A stretch of 64,000 nucleotides of DNA from Pyrinomonadaceae bacterium (GCA_026129865.1 JAHCHG010000012.1:62001-126000); one strand, 5' to 3'. Numbered from the stretch's first letter, positions 36,926 to 45,964 are shown. The notes: generated by a model from the letters alone, not told the origin. Numbers and translations: made by a program.

Positions 36926-39727
36926 ATGGCTAGTTTTGCAGATAAAGTAGTTAACAAAATTTTTGGAACGGCGACGGACCGTTTTCTCAAACAAGTAAAA
37001 TCGACCGTTCAGCAGATCAACGATCTTGAACCGCAGATCAAAAAGCTTTCGGACGAAGAGCTGAAAGCGCAGACAGTAAAATTTCGCGAAAAGATCGCGC
37101 GGGCGGTCGAAGGCATCGAAGACAGGATGGCTAGACTGAAAGCCGAGCAGGAAGTCTTGAACGAGATTCTTCCCGAAGCCTTCGCGACGGTTCGCGAAGC
37201 TTCCGTACGAGTTACGGGAATGCGGCATTTCGATGTTCAGCTTATCGGCGGCATCACCTTGCATCAGGGAAAGATCGCCGAGATGCGCACGGGTGAGGGT
37301 AAAACGCTTGTTTCTACACTTCCCGCGTATTTGAACGGACTTCTCGGTCGCGGCGTTCATATAATCACGGTCAACGATTATCTCGCGCTGCGCGACGCGG
37401 AATGGATGGGCAAGATCCATAAATTCCTCGGGCTGACGGTCGGCTGTATCCAGAACGATATGGACGATTACGAGCGGAAAGAACAGTACGCGTGCGACAT
37501 GACGTACGGTACAAATAACGAGTTCGGCTTCGATTATCTGCGCGATAATATGAAATTCGATCCCGACCAGCTTGTTCAGCGCGATCATTATTATTCGATC
37601 ATCGACGAAGTCGACTCTATTTTGATCGACGAAGCGCGAACGCCTTTGATCATTTCCGGCGCGTCGGACGAAGCGACGGACAAATATTTCACCGCAAACC
37701 AGATCATTCCGCATTTCGAACGCGGGCATAAGGACGAAGAAACCAAGGTTACGACGGGCGACTATCTTCTCGATGAAAAAAATCACTCATCGGTTTTGAC
37801 CGAACAGGGCGTGGCAAAAGCCGAACGACTGCTCGGCGTCGAAAATCTTTACGATCCCGGAAATATGGAGCTTCTCCATTGCGTCGAACAGGCGCTCAAG
37901 GCGCATACGCTTTATAAACGCGATCATCATTACGTAGTTCAGGACGGTGAAGTTATCATCGTCGACGATTTCACAGGTCGTTTGATGAAAGGTCGCCGCT
38001 GGTCGGACGGTCTGCACCAGGCGGTCGAGGCGAAAGAAGGCGTAAACATCGAACGCGAAAACCAGACTCTCGCGACCATCACGCTGCAGAATTATTTCCG
38101 AATGTACGAAAAGCTGTCCGGTATGACCGGTACGGCGGAAACGGAAGAAAAGGAATTCGGCGAAACTTATCAATTGGAAGTCATCGTCATTCCGACCAAT
38201 CGACCGATCGTTCGTGTCGATAAACCTGACGTCATTTACCGCACGTTGCCGGAAAAATGGAACGCGATAGTAAATGAGATCAAAGAGCTGAACGAAAAAG
38301 GTCAGCCGGTTCTGGTCGGTACGGTTTCGGTCGAAAATTCGGAACTTGTTGCCGAACGTCTGAAAAAGATCGGCGTTCCGCACAATGTTCTCAACGCGAA
38401 ATATCACGAACGCGAAGCCGAGATCGTCGCGCAAGCCGGTCGAAAAGGCGCGGTTACGATCGCGACGAACATGGCTGGTCGCGGAACGGACATTATTTTA
38501 GGCGGAAATCCCGAATTTTTAGCGCGCGATTATCTGAAACGGATGGAAATAAATCCGGACGAGGCGACCGAAGAGCAGTTCGAAGAACAGCTTCGCAAAG
38601 CTCAGCGCGTTGTCGATGCCGAACACGAAGAAGTGATCGCTGTCGGCGGTTTGAAAATTCTCGCGACCGAGCGGCATGAATCGCGGCGAATCGATAATCA
38701 GCTTCGCGGACGTTCGGGTCGTCAGGGCGATCCGGGCGAAACGAAATTCGTTCTTTCGCTCGAAGACGATCTGATGCGCATTTTCGCGGGCGACAAGGTT
38801 CGTTCGATGATGGAATGGCTCGGCATGGAAGAAGGCGTCGCGATCGAATCGAAAACGGTTTCGAAACAGATCGAACGCGCGCAGAAAGCGGTCGAAGCGC
38901 GCAATTTTGAAACGCGTAAACACGTTCTCAAATACGACGACGTGATGAACAAACAGCGCGAAACCATTTACAAACTTCGCCGCGAATTGATGCTCGAACC
39001 CGAGCATCGCGAATATCTGCTCGGCGAAAACGGCATGGCGCACGATCTTTTAAGCGATATAACTGCGCAATATTTAAATTCCGCGGTCGCGCCGGACGAT
39101 TGGGAAGTCGAAACCTATGCAGCCGAGATCGAGAACATTTACGATGTTGATCCCGCGGTCGATGCCGGCGTCGATTTCAAAAAGATGAACCCGCAGGAGA
39201 TAGAAGAAGCCATCTGGCGCAAGGCGATCGCAAATTACGAAGAAAAGGAAAAGATCGCCGGAGCCGAATCGCTGCGGGCATATGAGCGATACATCATGCT
39301 CAACATCATCGATTCGCAATGGAAAGATCATCTGCTTTCGATCGATCATCTGAAACAGGGCATCGGTCTGGTCGGATACGGACAGAAAGATCCGCTCGTC
39401 GAATATAAAAAGCAGTCGTTCGATATGTTCCAGGACATGCTCGACCGCATCGACACCAACACGACCAAGGCGCTGTTTAATCTTGAGATCGTAATGAAGG
39501 ACGAAAAGGAAGAGATGGAACGTCTGGAAAGATTGGAACGCCAGCGCGCACGCCGTCAGGCAGCGGGAATGGCGTTCACCGGCGCTTACGAAGGCGTTTC
39601 CGCAGCCGGCGAAGAAGCCGCGCGGCACACGCCTTTTGTCCGCGAAGAACCGAAGATCGGACCGAACGAACCGTGTCATTGCGGCTCCGGCAGAAAATTT
39701 AAGAAATGCCACGGCGCCGGCATGTAA
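36926..39727 (+). CDS. secA: Preprotein translocase ATPase SecA
   Basis: ATP-driven motor that pushes unfolded preproteins through SecYEG; peripheral at the inner membrane. 933 residues, full length. It has the SecA nucleotide site [33 protein letters not shown], the second motor domain [17 protein letters not shown], and [13 protein letters not shown] and [11 protein letters not shown]. The C-terminal tail ends with the zinc-binding SEC-C motif, [17 protein letters not shown], used for SecB and lipid contact. AGAGGT precedes the ATG. A strong terminator follows at 39750. Much of the window encodes Sec substrates. Confidence 0.98.
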   Translation: MASFADKVVNKIFGTATDRFLKQVKSTVQQINDLEPQIKKLSDEELKAQTVKFREKIARAVEGIEDRMARLKAEQEVLNEILPEAFATVREASVRVTGMRHFDVQLIGGITLHQGKIAEMRTGEGKTLVSTLPAYLNGLLGRGVHIITVNDYLALRDAEWMGKIHKFLGLTVGCIQNDMDDYERKEQYACDMTYGTNNEFGFDYLRDNMKFDPDQLVQRDHYYSIIDEVDSILIDEARTPLIISGASDEATDKYFTANQIIPHFERGHKDEETKVTTGDYLLDEKNHSSVLTEQGVAKAERLLGVENLYDPGNMELLHCVEQALKAHTLYKRDHHYVVQDGEVIIVDDFTGRLMKGRRWSDGLHQAVEAKEGVNIERENQTLATITLQNYFRMYEKLSGMTGTAETEEKEFGETYQLEVIVIPTNRPIVRVDKPDVIYRTLPEKWNAIVNEIKELNEKGQPVLVGTVSVENSELVAERLKKIGVPHNVLNAKYHEREAEIVAQAGRKGAVTIATNMAGRGTDIILGGNPEFLARDYLKRMEINPDEATEEQFEEQLRKAQRVVDAEHEEVIAVGGLKILATERHESRRIDNQLRGRSGRQGDPGETKFVLSLEDDLMRIFAGDKVRSMMEWLGMEEGVAIESKTVSKQIERAQKAVEARNFETRKHVLKYDDVMNKQRETIYKLRRELMLEPEHREYLLGENGMAHDLLSDITAQYLNSAVAPDDWEVETYAAEIENIYDVDPAVDAGVDFKKMNPQEIEEAIWRKAIANYEEKEKIAGAESLRAYERYIMLNIIDSQWKDHLLSIDHLKQGIGLVGYGQKDPLVEYKKQSFDMFQDMLDRIDTNTTKALFNLEIVMKDEKEEMERLERLERQRARRQAAGMAFTGAYEGVSAAGEEAARHTPFVREEPKIGPNEPCHCGSGRKFKKCHGAGM

Positions 39728-39749
39728 TTTTTCTTGTCGAACGATAACG

Positions 39750-39785
39750 GAGAAGGTAGAATCCCAGTTCTGCCTTCTCTTTTTT
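39750..39785 (+). terminator. Intrinsic terminator after secA
   Basis: GAGAAGGTAGAA, loop TCCCAG, TTCTGCCTTCTC, then TTTTTT. The 12-base stem has one G-T pair. It begins 23 bp after the secA stop. It excludes the TTG at 39784 as the start of the next gene. Confidence 0.88.
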
Positions 39786-39795
39786 GCGAAATTAT

Positions 39796-40341
39796 ATGAA
39801 AGAACTAATTGTCACTTCACTCGCGCTTTTGCTTTTTCCTTTGATGGCGTTTGCCCAGCAGGCGGACGACCGGGATAAGGGCATCGAACTTTATCGTCAG
39901 GGCGAATTTCAAAAAGCCGCCGATATTCTGCTGAAACGAACACAAGTTGAAGAAAAAGACCGCCTTGCGTGGCTTTATCTCGGCGCGTCTTATGTTCATC
40001 TGGACAAGAAAGACGACGCGGTGAAAGCATTTAACAAAACGGATGTGGTCTATTCGGAAAATCTTCCGGAATATGACAGCGAGCTGCAGATAACTTCAAA
40101 ACCGAAGCCCCGTTACACAAAAGAAGCGCGAAGTAGAAACACCTCGGGCACTGTCCGGCTTGCTATCGAATTCAAAGCTGGCGGCACGCTCGGCTTCGTC
40201 GTTCCGGTACGCGAACTGCCCCACGGTCTGACCGACCAAGCCGTGGAAGCCGCAAAAGGAATAAAATTCAAACCCGCCGTAATCGACGGAAAACCCGTAA
40301 CGGTAGTAAAAATAATGTCCTACACCTTCACGATCTTCTAA
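39796..40341 (+). CDS. Exported TPR and TonB C-terminal domain protein
   Basis: A 181-residue exported protein. The ATG at 39796 opens a signal peptide (MKELIVTSLALLLFPLMAFA then QQ). Two TPR-like units follow (KGIELYRQGEFQKAADILLK and LAWLYLGASYVHLDKKDDAV). The end is a TonB_C domain (KPRYTKEARSRNTSGTVRLA to IKFKPAVIDGKPVTVVKIM). It lacks the transmembrane helix plus Pro-rich spacer of true TonB, so it is unlikely to energise transport itself; such proteins are common in Acidobacteriota and Bacteroidota. It follows secA but behind a terminator. The repeat region begins 19 bp downstream. Confidence 0.83.
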   Translation: MKELIVTSLALLLFPLMAFAQQADDRDKGIELYRQGEFQKAADILLKRTQVEEKDRLAWLYLGASYVHLDKKDDAVKAFNKTDVVYSENLPEYDSELQITSKPKPRYTKEARSRNTSGTVRLAIEFKAGGTLGFVVPVRELPHGLTDQAVEAAKGIKFKPAVIDGKPVTVVKIMSYTFTIF

Positions 40342-40359
40342 ATCCGAAGCGACTCGAAT

Positions 40360-40388
40360 GGCAGAAACGCGACCGCAAGGAAGCGTGC
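40360..40388 (+). repeat. 30-bp REP-like unit, plus orientation
   Basis: GGCAGAAACGCGACCGC followed by AAGGAAGCGTGC. It matches the consensus GGCAGAAACGCGACCGC + YAGGGAGCGTGCC seen elsewhere in this region, with one G-to-A change and the last C missing. It begins 18 bp after the TonB_C gene stop. Confidence 0.75.
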
Positions 40389-40424
40389 TAAACCGCCGCC
40401 GTCGATCAACAGCTCGCAGGCAAG

Positions 40425-40563
40425 GGCAGAAACGCGACCGCCAGGGAGCGTGCCGGATTCTCGCGGTCAGTCAATTGGCGGAGAGGTTTGTCTTGTCTCC
40501 GTTCTTTCTCCGTTCTTTGTTCGCGGGAGTCGGGGCACGATTGCTCGGGGTCGCGTTTCTGCC
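40425..40563. repeat. Composite element 1: plus unit, spacer, minus unit
   Basis: A plus-orientation unit at 40425-40454 (GGCAGAAACGCGACCGC, CAGGGAGCGTGCC) and a diverged minus-orientation unit at 40534-40563 (GGCACGATTGCTC, GGGGTCGCGTTTCTGCC) flank a 79-bp spacer containing GGATTCTCGCGGTC, TTTGTCTTG and TTTGTTCGCGGGAGT. The two units can pair as a long stem. The same order of sequence blocks recurs at 41375-41483. Confidence 0.75.
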
Positions 40564-40691
40564 TTTGAGTTGGCGGTGTTTCGCGAGTGCGGAGTGGTGG
40601 CACGCTCCCCAGCGGTCGCGTTTCTGCCTTTGAGTTGGCGGTGTTTTGCGAGTGCGGTCTGGTGGCACGCTCCCCAGCGGTCGCGTTTTCT
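40561..40691 (-). repeat. 65-bp tandem duplication carrying minus-orientation units
   Basis: The block GCCTTTGAGTTGGCGGTGTT to CAGCGGTCGCGTTT occurs at 40561-40625 and again at 40626-40691 with a handful of changes. Each copy contains one minus-orientation 30-bp unit (40599-40628 and 40664-40694; GGCACGCTCCCCAGCGG then TCGCGTTTTCTGCC-like end). Confidence 0.75.
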
Positions 40692-40707
40692 GCCTTTTGC
40701 TCTTGAC

Positions 40708-41013
40708 CTACCATTTCCTAAAAGTCAGATCATTAACTTGTTTGAACGCAAGACTGTCCCTTCCGGGATAGATGATCAACTGGATCTTTATAAGCTCGAC
40801 CAATTTGAGGGCACCATGATCGGGGTGATAAAGGAGATCTTTCAATCTTTCCTCATCTTTTTCAGAAAGCGCATTTCGTAGGTCCGATAATTTACTATTT
40901 AGCGCATCTTTTGTGATCAAGCCATTTAGCGGAGCATATTTTCCGTCGATACCGACGAGAATACTTACAACTTTCTCAAAATTGAGTACATTTCTGGCAT
41001 GCCCTGAATTCAT
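40708..41013 (-). CDS. Hypothetical 101-residue protein inside the repeat region
   Basis: The frame starts at an ATG (41013) without a clear ribosome binding site and has a plausible soluble helical composition (KVVSILVGIDGKYAPLNGLI, SKLSDLRNALSEKDEERLKD, DHGALKLVELIKIQLII). It lies between the two clusters of 30-bp repeats and does not itself contain one, unlike other frames here. I recognise no family. It may be a small gene or the remains of one. Confidence 0.35.
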   Translation of the reverse strand: MNSGHARNVLNFEKVVSILVGIDGKYAPLNGLITKDALNSKLSDLRNALSEKDEERLKDLLYHPDHGALKLVELIKIQLIIYPGRDSLAFKQVNDLTFRKW

Positions 41014-41275
41014 AGAGGTAGAGTTTTCTGCAAGGGGTTATAGACTTTACATTTTAAGGAGATCAACGGGTATAAAACCGGGAGATCGATCGCTCAAAGC
41101 ATGTTTGCTTTAAGCTCGCGGGAGAAACGGCAATGAGAAAACTCGTTTGATGAAGGCATTGCCTCGCCTGCAATTTTTACGAAAGACCTGAACTCCAAAA
41201 ACAACCAGGTTGATGTGCGGAAATATAGACGAAATAAGGGTTTGATGTCAATAGGGTTTTTGAGTGCGTACCGCA

Positions 41276-41305
41276 AGCACGCTCCCTGGCGGGCGCGTTT
41301 CTGCC
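41276..41305 (-). repeat. 30-bp REP-like unit, minus orientation
   Basis: AGCACGCTCCCTGGCGG then GCGCGTTTCTGCC, a minus-orientation copy with few changes from the consensus. Confidence 0.7.
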
Positions 41306-41374
41306 TTCAACGCGATCCGTGGTCGAATCAAGCGCGAATTTTGCCAGCGTATCGAGCAAGCATCAGCAATGTAG

Positions 41375-41483
41375 GGCGGAAACGCGACCGCTAGGGAGCG
41401 TGCCGGATTCTCACGGTCGATTTGTTGACCGCGATGTTTGTCTTGTTGCCATATTTTGTTCGCGGGAGTGGGCGCACGCTCCC
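41375..41483. repeat. Composite element 2: plus unit, spacer, partial minus unit
   Basis: A plus unit (GGCGGAAACGCGACCGC, TAGGGAGCGTGCC, 41375-41404) is followed by GGATTCTCACGGTC, TTTGTCTTG and TTTGTTCGCGGGAGT and then a half minus unit, GCACGCTCCC (41474-41483). The block order is the same as composite element 1, so the two come from one ancestral element. Confidence 0.7.
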
Positions 41484-41519
41484 TTTTGGTTGGCGTTGTT
41501 GTTTGATGGCGAGAGTTGG

Positions 41520-41572
41520 GGCACGCTCCCTTGCGGTCGCGTTTCTGCCCAGTGGGCGGTCGCGTTTCTGCC
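41520..41572 (-). repeat. Full and partial REP-like units, minus orientation
   Basis: A full unit at 41520-41549 (GGCACGCTCCCTTGCGG, TCGCGTTTCTGCC) is followed within 7 bp by a second half unit, GCGGTCGCGTTTCTGCC (41556-41572). It ends 82 bp before the hinT start. Confidence 0.75.
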
Positions 41573-41654
41573 TTTGGGTCGACCGCGGTTTTTTGTTGAT
41601 TTGACAGTTTGTTGTTCATCGGTGCGGATTGTGATTTAATTACGGATACCGATT

Positions 41655-42005
41655 ATGAGCCAGTCAGATTGTTTATTTTGCAGGATAGTCAACGGTGAAA
41701 TTCCTTCGAAGAAGGTTTATGAGGACGATGTCTGCATTGCCTTTAACGATATTTCGCCGCAGGCGCCGACGCATGTTCTGGTAATTCCGCGCGAACACAT
41801 CCGCTCGCTCGACGACGCGGACAGCAACGCCGGAGATACGCTCGGGCATCTATTACTAAAGGCGGCGGAGATCGCGCGTGAAAAAGGTTTCGCCAAAGAC
41901 GGTTACCGCATGGTGATCAATACAAATTCCGACGGCGGTCAAACCGTTTTTCATCTTCACGTACATCTTTTGGGCGGTCGCCAATTCATTTTTCCGCCGG
42001 GTTAA
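41655..42005 (+). CDS. HIT-family nucleotide-binding protein (HinT-like)
   Basis: Histidine-triad purine nucleoside phosphoramidase of 116 residues, the normal size. The N-terminal CLFCRIVNGEIPSKKVYEDD and the triad HLHVHLLGG are intact, along with HVLVIPREHIRSL. Cytoplasmic; hydrolyses AMP-lysine and similar phosphoramidates in studied members. It lies just beyond the repeat region and 16 bp before the TPR lipoprotein gene. Confidence 0.95.
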   Translation: MSQSDCLFCRIVNGEIPSKKVYEDDVCIAFNDISPQAPTHVLVIPREHIRSLDDADSNAGDTLGHLLLKAAEIAREKGFAKDGYRMVINTNSDGGQTVFHLHVHLLGGRQFIFPPG

Positions 42006-42021
42006 ACGCATTTATTGAATT

Positions 42022-42918
42022 ATGTTTAGAAAGTTTTTAATGATTTCGGCGCTGGCTGCGGTCGGTATGACAGCCGGCGCGTGTACCAAGAACGCCGAAA
42101 CTTCCAACACGGAAATAGTTAACGCCGAAGCTGCTGAAACGGTAACGTATGCGGACGCGCAGACGGCTCTGGCGGACGGCAATAGATTTTTTGACGAAAA
42201 TCTGACCGAAAAAGCGGTCGATGCATATAAACAGGCGACCAAGCTCGATCCGGATCTGGCGGAAGCGCATTTCAAACTCGGGCTTGCGTACGCCTTGCTC
42301 GAAAGCGAGCAGGAATTGATCGCGACGCCGGCTGAACCGGTTTCCGATACCGAAGACAAAGACGAAAAACCCAAGAAGGAAAAGAAAAGCAATTCAGTTC
42401 TGGCGTTTGAAAACGCTGTTATCGCATATAAAAAACTGATCGATAAGGATTCGAAAGATCATTCTGCGCATTTTAATCTCGGACGCGTTTACGACCGTTT
42501 GAACGAAGACAAGGATGCGCGAAAATCGCTGGAAACCGCCGTAAAGCTTGAGCCCGAAAACACGCTTTACCAGACCGAACTTGGCGCGGTATTGATCAAA
42601 CTCGCTCAATATGACGAAGCCGTTCGAGCTTTGAAAAAAGCGGTCGAACTCGATGAAGGAAACGCGCTTGCCGCCGAACTGCTCGAAAAAGCGGAAGCCG
42701 GCAAGAAAAGAGTCGATTACGGAGCGGACGCGATCAAAAAGACCTTGAAAGAAAAGGATTCGCGCGGCTCTTCCCGGTCGGATGACGACGACGAGGACGA
42801 TTCGAAAAAAGGCGACGATAACAAGTCGACGGATAAAAAGGAGACCGACAAAAAGAAAGAACCGGCAAAAACACCGCCCGCTCAGCCCAAGAAGTCAGCT
42901 TCGAGCAGCACTCGGTAA
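42022..42918 (+). CDS. TPR lipoprotein
   Basis: A 298-residue exported protein. The N-terminus FRKFLMISALAAVGMTAGAC looks like a lipoprotein signal with Cys at position 21 (AGAC; an acceptable, not ideal, lipobox). At least four TPR units follow (AVDAYKQATKLDPDLAEAHF, HFNLGRVYDRLNEDKDARKS, QTELGAVLIKLAQYDEAVRA, LKKAVELDEGNALAAELLEK). The last 60 residues are low complexity, Lys/Asp/Ser/Pro. It probably shares a transcript with hinT. Its last 37 bp overlap the end of the convergent mocA-like gene. Confidence 0.85.
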   Translation: MFRKFLMISALAAVGMTAGACTKNAETSNTEIVNAEAAETVTYADAQTALADGNRFFDENLTEKAVDAYKQATKLDPDLAEAHFKLGLAYALLESEQELIATPAEPVSDTEDKDEKPKKEKKSNSVLAFENAVIAYKKLIDKDSKDHSAHFNLGRVYDRLNEDKDARKSLETAVKLEPENTLYQTELGAVLIKLAQYDEAVRALKKAVELDEGNALAAELLEKAEAGKKRVDYGADAIKKTLKEKDSRGSSRSDDDDEDDSKKGDDNKSTDKKETDKKKEPAKTPPAQPKKSASSSTR

Positions 42919-43502
42919 TCGTCCGGCAGATCTACATCAACTGCACCTTCGGGAAGCGAAACAAGTTTTGTTTCCCGGAGGTGTTTTTTTATCGTCGTTT
43001 TCGCGCCCCGATCTTCGGGAATCGCAAGCAGATCGGCGAAAATATCGCTAGAAAAAACAGCCGGAACTCCGAAAGTTTCGGCATACTGAGCAGCTGCGAT
43101 CTTTGCGTTCGACCCGATAAATTCATTTATTAATCGACGGAGCGCTTTTGCATCGACGAACGGCTGGTCGCAAACCGTGATCAGAACCGCTCCGATGTCC
43201 GGCGAATTCTTCAACACCGCATTCATTCCGCATGCGATAGAACCTCCCATACCGCGCGACCAATTTTCGTTAACGATCGTTTTCACCGGACAAACAGCGA
43301 GTTCGTCTGAGACCTCAACGGCGTTCGCGCCGAGAACTACCAAGACATATTCGATTCCGGCGTCGATAACGGCGTCGATCGATCGACGGATAAAGCTTTC
43401 GCCGCGAAAACGCAAAAGCTGTTTCGCCTCGCCCATCCGTCTCGATTCGCCCGCTGCTAGAACAATGGCGACGATAGAAGATTTTTCAGAATTTAATGAC
43501 AA
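42882..43502 (-). CDS. MocA-like molybdenum cofactor nucleotidyltransferase
   Basis: MobA/MocA-family transferase of 206 residues; MocA joins CMP to molybdopterin to make the MCD cofactor used by xanthine dehydrogenase-family enzymes. The NTP-binding motif is VLAAGESRRMGEAKQLLRF, with GMGGSIACGM, ITVCDQPFVD and FGVPAVFSSDIF further on. The start codon is TTG at 43502, chosen because GAGG lies 9-10 bases upstream and no ATG is available before the motif. It is divergent from, and 130 bp from, the molybdenum hydroxylase operon, which supports the MCD assignment. Confidence 0.87.
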   Translation of the reverse strand: MSLNSEKSSIVAIVLAAGESRRMGEAKQLLRFRGESFIRRSIDAVIDAGIEYVLVVLGANAVEVSDELAVCPVKTIVNENWSRGMGGSIACGMNAVLKNSPDIGAVLITVCDQPFVDAKALRRLINEFIGSNAKIAAAQYAETFGVPAVFSSDIFADLLAIPEDRGAKTTIKKHLRETKLVSLPEGAVDVDLPDDYRVLLEADFLG

Positions 43503-43632
43503 GATAAACCTCGCGTGATATTTTTAGTTTAACGCACACGAAAAGCAATGCAGACGGACAATTCGGATTTCGGCTTAGCCCGCGGTCTATCGCCGCAGAA
43601 ACGGACCGGTTTTTCAACCCAGGTTAATCAAA

Positions 43633-45807
43633 ATGGCAAAATACATCGGAAAGGAAATGAGCCGCGTTGACGGCTTTGCGAAGGTAACCGGGCAGGCGAA
43701 ATACGCTTCGGAATATAAAATTCCGAACGTCGCATACGGGTATATCGCGCAAAGCGAGATCGCGAAAGGTTCGATCAAATCGATCGATACTTCCGAAGCC
43801 GAAAAGCAAAGCGGCGTTTTGAAGATCCTGACGCATTTGAACTGCCCGAAAACGAAATCGAAAGACGAGGCATTTGCCGCGCTGCAGTCTGACAAGATCG
43901 TTTTCAGCGGTCAGCCGATAGCGCTGGTCATTGCGGAAACGTTCGAACAGGCGAGATTCGCGGCTCGATTAATAAAGACCGAGTATTTAAAAGCCGAACA
44001 TGTTACCGAAGCGGAAAAAGCTCCGACGGTGGAAGCGCCGGCGGGTTTTTTCGGCAAACCAAAACCGCGCGGCGATGCGAATACAGCGTTTGAAAAATCA
44101 GAAGTAAAGATCGAAGCGGAATATACCATTCCCATCGAACATCACAATGCAATGGAACCGCATGCCGCGATAGCAATGTGGGACGGCGGCAAATTGATGG
44201 TCTTCGATAAAAGCCAGGGCGTCGGAACCGTTCAGGGACATCTTGCGGAATCGTTCGGAATTCCGAAAGAAAACGTTTCCGTTTCATCGGAGTTTGTCGG
44301 CGGCGCGTTCGGTTCCGCGCTAAATCCAAATTATTATTCGTTCATCGCGGCATGTGCCGCGCGCGAAATAAATCGTCCGGTAAAATTAAACTACACGCGC
44401 CGGCAAATGTTTACCGGAAACGGTTACCGCCCTTACACCTGGCAAAAGGTCAGGATCGGCGCATCGCGCGACGGCAAACTCCAGTCGATCATTCACGAAG
44501 CGGTCGGCAACACATCTTCATTCGAAAATTTCGGCGAAAATCCTAATAGTTTCGGGCGGACGCTTTACAAATGCGAAAATTACGACACGCCCTATCGCCT
44601 TGCGAAAACCGATCTTCCGACGCCGACATGGATGCGTGCGCCGGGAGCAGTTTCGGGCGCATTCGCGCTGGAATCCGCGCTTGATGAACTCGCTTACGAA
44701 CTAAACATCGATCCGCTTGAACTGCGAATGATCAATTACGCCGAAACTGATCCTGAAACCGGAAAACCGTTTTCCTCTAAAGCGCTAATGGAATGCTTTA
44801 AGACGGGCGCGAAAAAGTTTGGCTGGGAAAAACGGAAAATGGAACCGCGTTCGATGCGCGACGGTCGATGGCTGGTCGGTTGGGGCACGGCAACCGGGCT
44901 TTGGGGTGCTTATCAGGCGCCGGCGACGATGAAAATGACCGTTCGCAAGGACGGCAGCGTTTATATCGGCAGCGCGACCGCCGATATCGGTCCCGGAACT
45001 TACACGGTAATTACGATGATCGCCGCCGAATATCTCGGCATTGAGCCGGACAAAATTAAATTTGAACTCGGCGACACAAAACTTCCGAACGCGCCTATGC
45101 AGGGCGGTTCGCTGACCGTGGCTTCCGTCGGGACCGCGGCTCACGGCGCTGCCGGTCAGATAAAACAAAAGCTTCTGGAAATTGTCCTAAAGATGAAAAA
45201 TTCTCCGATGGCGGATGCGAAGATCGACGATGTCGAACTCGCCGACGGCGTTCTTCGGACGAAAAAAGATAAAGGAAATTCGCTGACGATCGGGCAGATC
45301 CTGCAGGAAGGCGGTCTCGACGAGGTCAGTGTTACGCACACATCAATGCCGGGCAAAGAGCGCGGTCAATATACGACACAGGCGCACGGCGCACAGTTTG
45401 TCGAAGTAAAGGTCGACGAAGAGCTTGGAATTATTAAAGTTACGCGCGTTATGGAGGCAACCGCCTGCGGACGCATTATGAATCCGAAAACCTCGCATTC
45501 GCAGGAAATGGGCGGCGTTGTCGGCGGAATCGGAATGGCGCTGACTGAGATCACAGAGATTGATCACCGCTACGGAAGAATGACGACGACCGATCTTGCA
45601 AGCTATCACGTGCCGTCGCACGCCGATATTCACGAGATCGAAACCGAATTTGTCGAAGAGATCGACACGGTCGTAAACCCGCTCGGCGTTAAAGGAATGG
45701 GCGAACTTTGTTTAGTCGGAATACCGGCGGCGATCGCGAACGCGGTCTTTCACGCGACCGGAAAACGGTTTAGAGATCTGCCGATCACGCCGGATAAGTT
45801 GATCTAA
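43633..45807 (+). CDS. Xanthine dehydrogenase-family molybdopterin-binding subunit, copy 1
   Basis: Catalytic large subunit (724 residues) of a molybdenum hydroxylase. It starts IGKEMSRVDGFAKVTGQAKY, then GQPIALVIAETFEQARFAA, HHNAMEPHAAIAMWD, the cofactor segment VGGAFGSALNP, WMRAPGAVSGAFALESALDE and the active-site Glu in GVKGMGELCLVG. The normal GGGFGxK is changed to GGAFGSA. No signal peptide, so export would rely on the Tat-bearing 2Fe-2S subunit. It is about 225 bp from that subunit's gene, the gap being filled by a long inverted repeat. Aldehyde- or purine-type substrate cannot be told from sequence. Confidence 0.93.
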   Translation: MAKYIGKEMSRVDGFAKVTGQAKYASEYKIPNVAYGYIAQSEIAKGSIKSIDTSEAEKQSGVLKILTHLNCPKTKSKDEAFAALQSDKIVFSGQPIALVIAETFEQARFAARLIKTEYLKAEHVTEAEKAPTVEAPAGFFGKPKPRGDANTAFEKSEVKIEAEYTIPIEHHNAMEPHAAIAMWDGGKLMVFDKSQGVGTVQGHLAESFGIPKENVSVSSEFVGGAFGSALNPNYYSFIAACAAREINRPVKLNYTRRQMFTGNGYRPYTWQKVRIGASRDGKLQSIIHEAVGNTSSFENFGENPNSFGRTLYKCENYDTPYRLAKTDLPTPTWMRAPGAVSGAFALESALDELAYELNIDPLELRMINYAETDPETGKPFSSKALMECFKTGAKKFGWEKRKMEPRSMRDGRWLVGWGTATGLWGAYQAPATMKMTVRKDGSVYIGSATADIGPGTYTVITMIAAEYLGIEPDKIKFELGDTKLPNAPMQGGSLTVASVGTAAHGAAGQIKQKLLEIVLKMKNSPMADAKIDDVELADGVLRTKKDKGNSLTIGQILQEGGLDEVSVTHTSMPGKERGQYTTQAHGAQFVEVKVDEELGIIKVTRVMEATACGRIMNPKTSHSQEMGGVVGGIGMALTEITEIDHRYGRMTTTDLASYHVPSHADIHEIETEFVEEIDTVVNPLGVKGMGELCLVGIPAAIANAVFHATGKRFRDLPITPDKLI

Positions 45808-45835
45808 AAGGTGTCTGGAATTTAACGATTTATCT

Positions 45836-45964
45836 TTAACCACAGATGAACACGGATGGGCACGGATATTTAGGAGATTTACCTGGTCATTTTTTTATCG
45901 GCAGTCGAGATTCAAAAACAAGAATTTAAGAAATCTGTGTCCATCCGTGTTCATCTGTGGTTAA
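45836..45964. repeat. Long inverted repeat with 32-bp arms inside the molybdoenzyme locus
   Basis: The left arm (45836-45867) begins TTAACCACAGATGAACACGG and the right arm (45933-45964) ends TCATCTGTGGTTAA. They are complementary at 30 of 32 positions with a 65-bp spacer. The ACCACAGATGAACACGGATG wording is of a kind I know as a dispersed element in many unrelated bacterial genomes. No reading frame inside. It could form a hairpin that separates large subunit 1 from the rest of the operon. Confidence 0.85.

Larger units (their letters stand above)
40342..41654. other. Repeat-rich region between the TonB_C gene and hinT
   Basis: About 1.3 kb with no confident gene. It carries at least seven full and two partial copies of a 30-bp REP-like unit in both orientations (listed separately), a 65-bp tandem duplication, and one 101-codon minus-strand frame (40708-41013) in a less repetitive, more AT-rich middle. 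All other frames here are repeat-derived. Confidence 0.7.

Noticed and set aside
39784-39795. TTG at 39784 as start of the TonB_C protein
   Set aside because: It lies inside the T-run of the secA terminator; the ATG at 39796 gives a normal signal peptide.
40406-40714. Minus-strand frames of about 100 codons across the repeats
   Set aside because: Their sequences are repeats of GxxPPLRTRETPPTQRQKRD-like strings produced by the 30-bp units.
40360-41572. 30-bp repeats as a CRISPR array
   Set aside because: Units occur in both orientations with irregular spacing, the spacers are themselves repeated, and no cas gene is present.
43503-43632. Molybdenum cofactor riboswitch in the divergent region before large subunit 1
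   Set aside because: Only a weak 5-bp stem is visible and the conserved riboswitch core could not be recognised.
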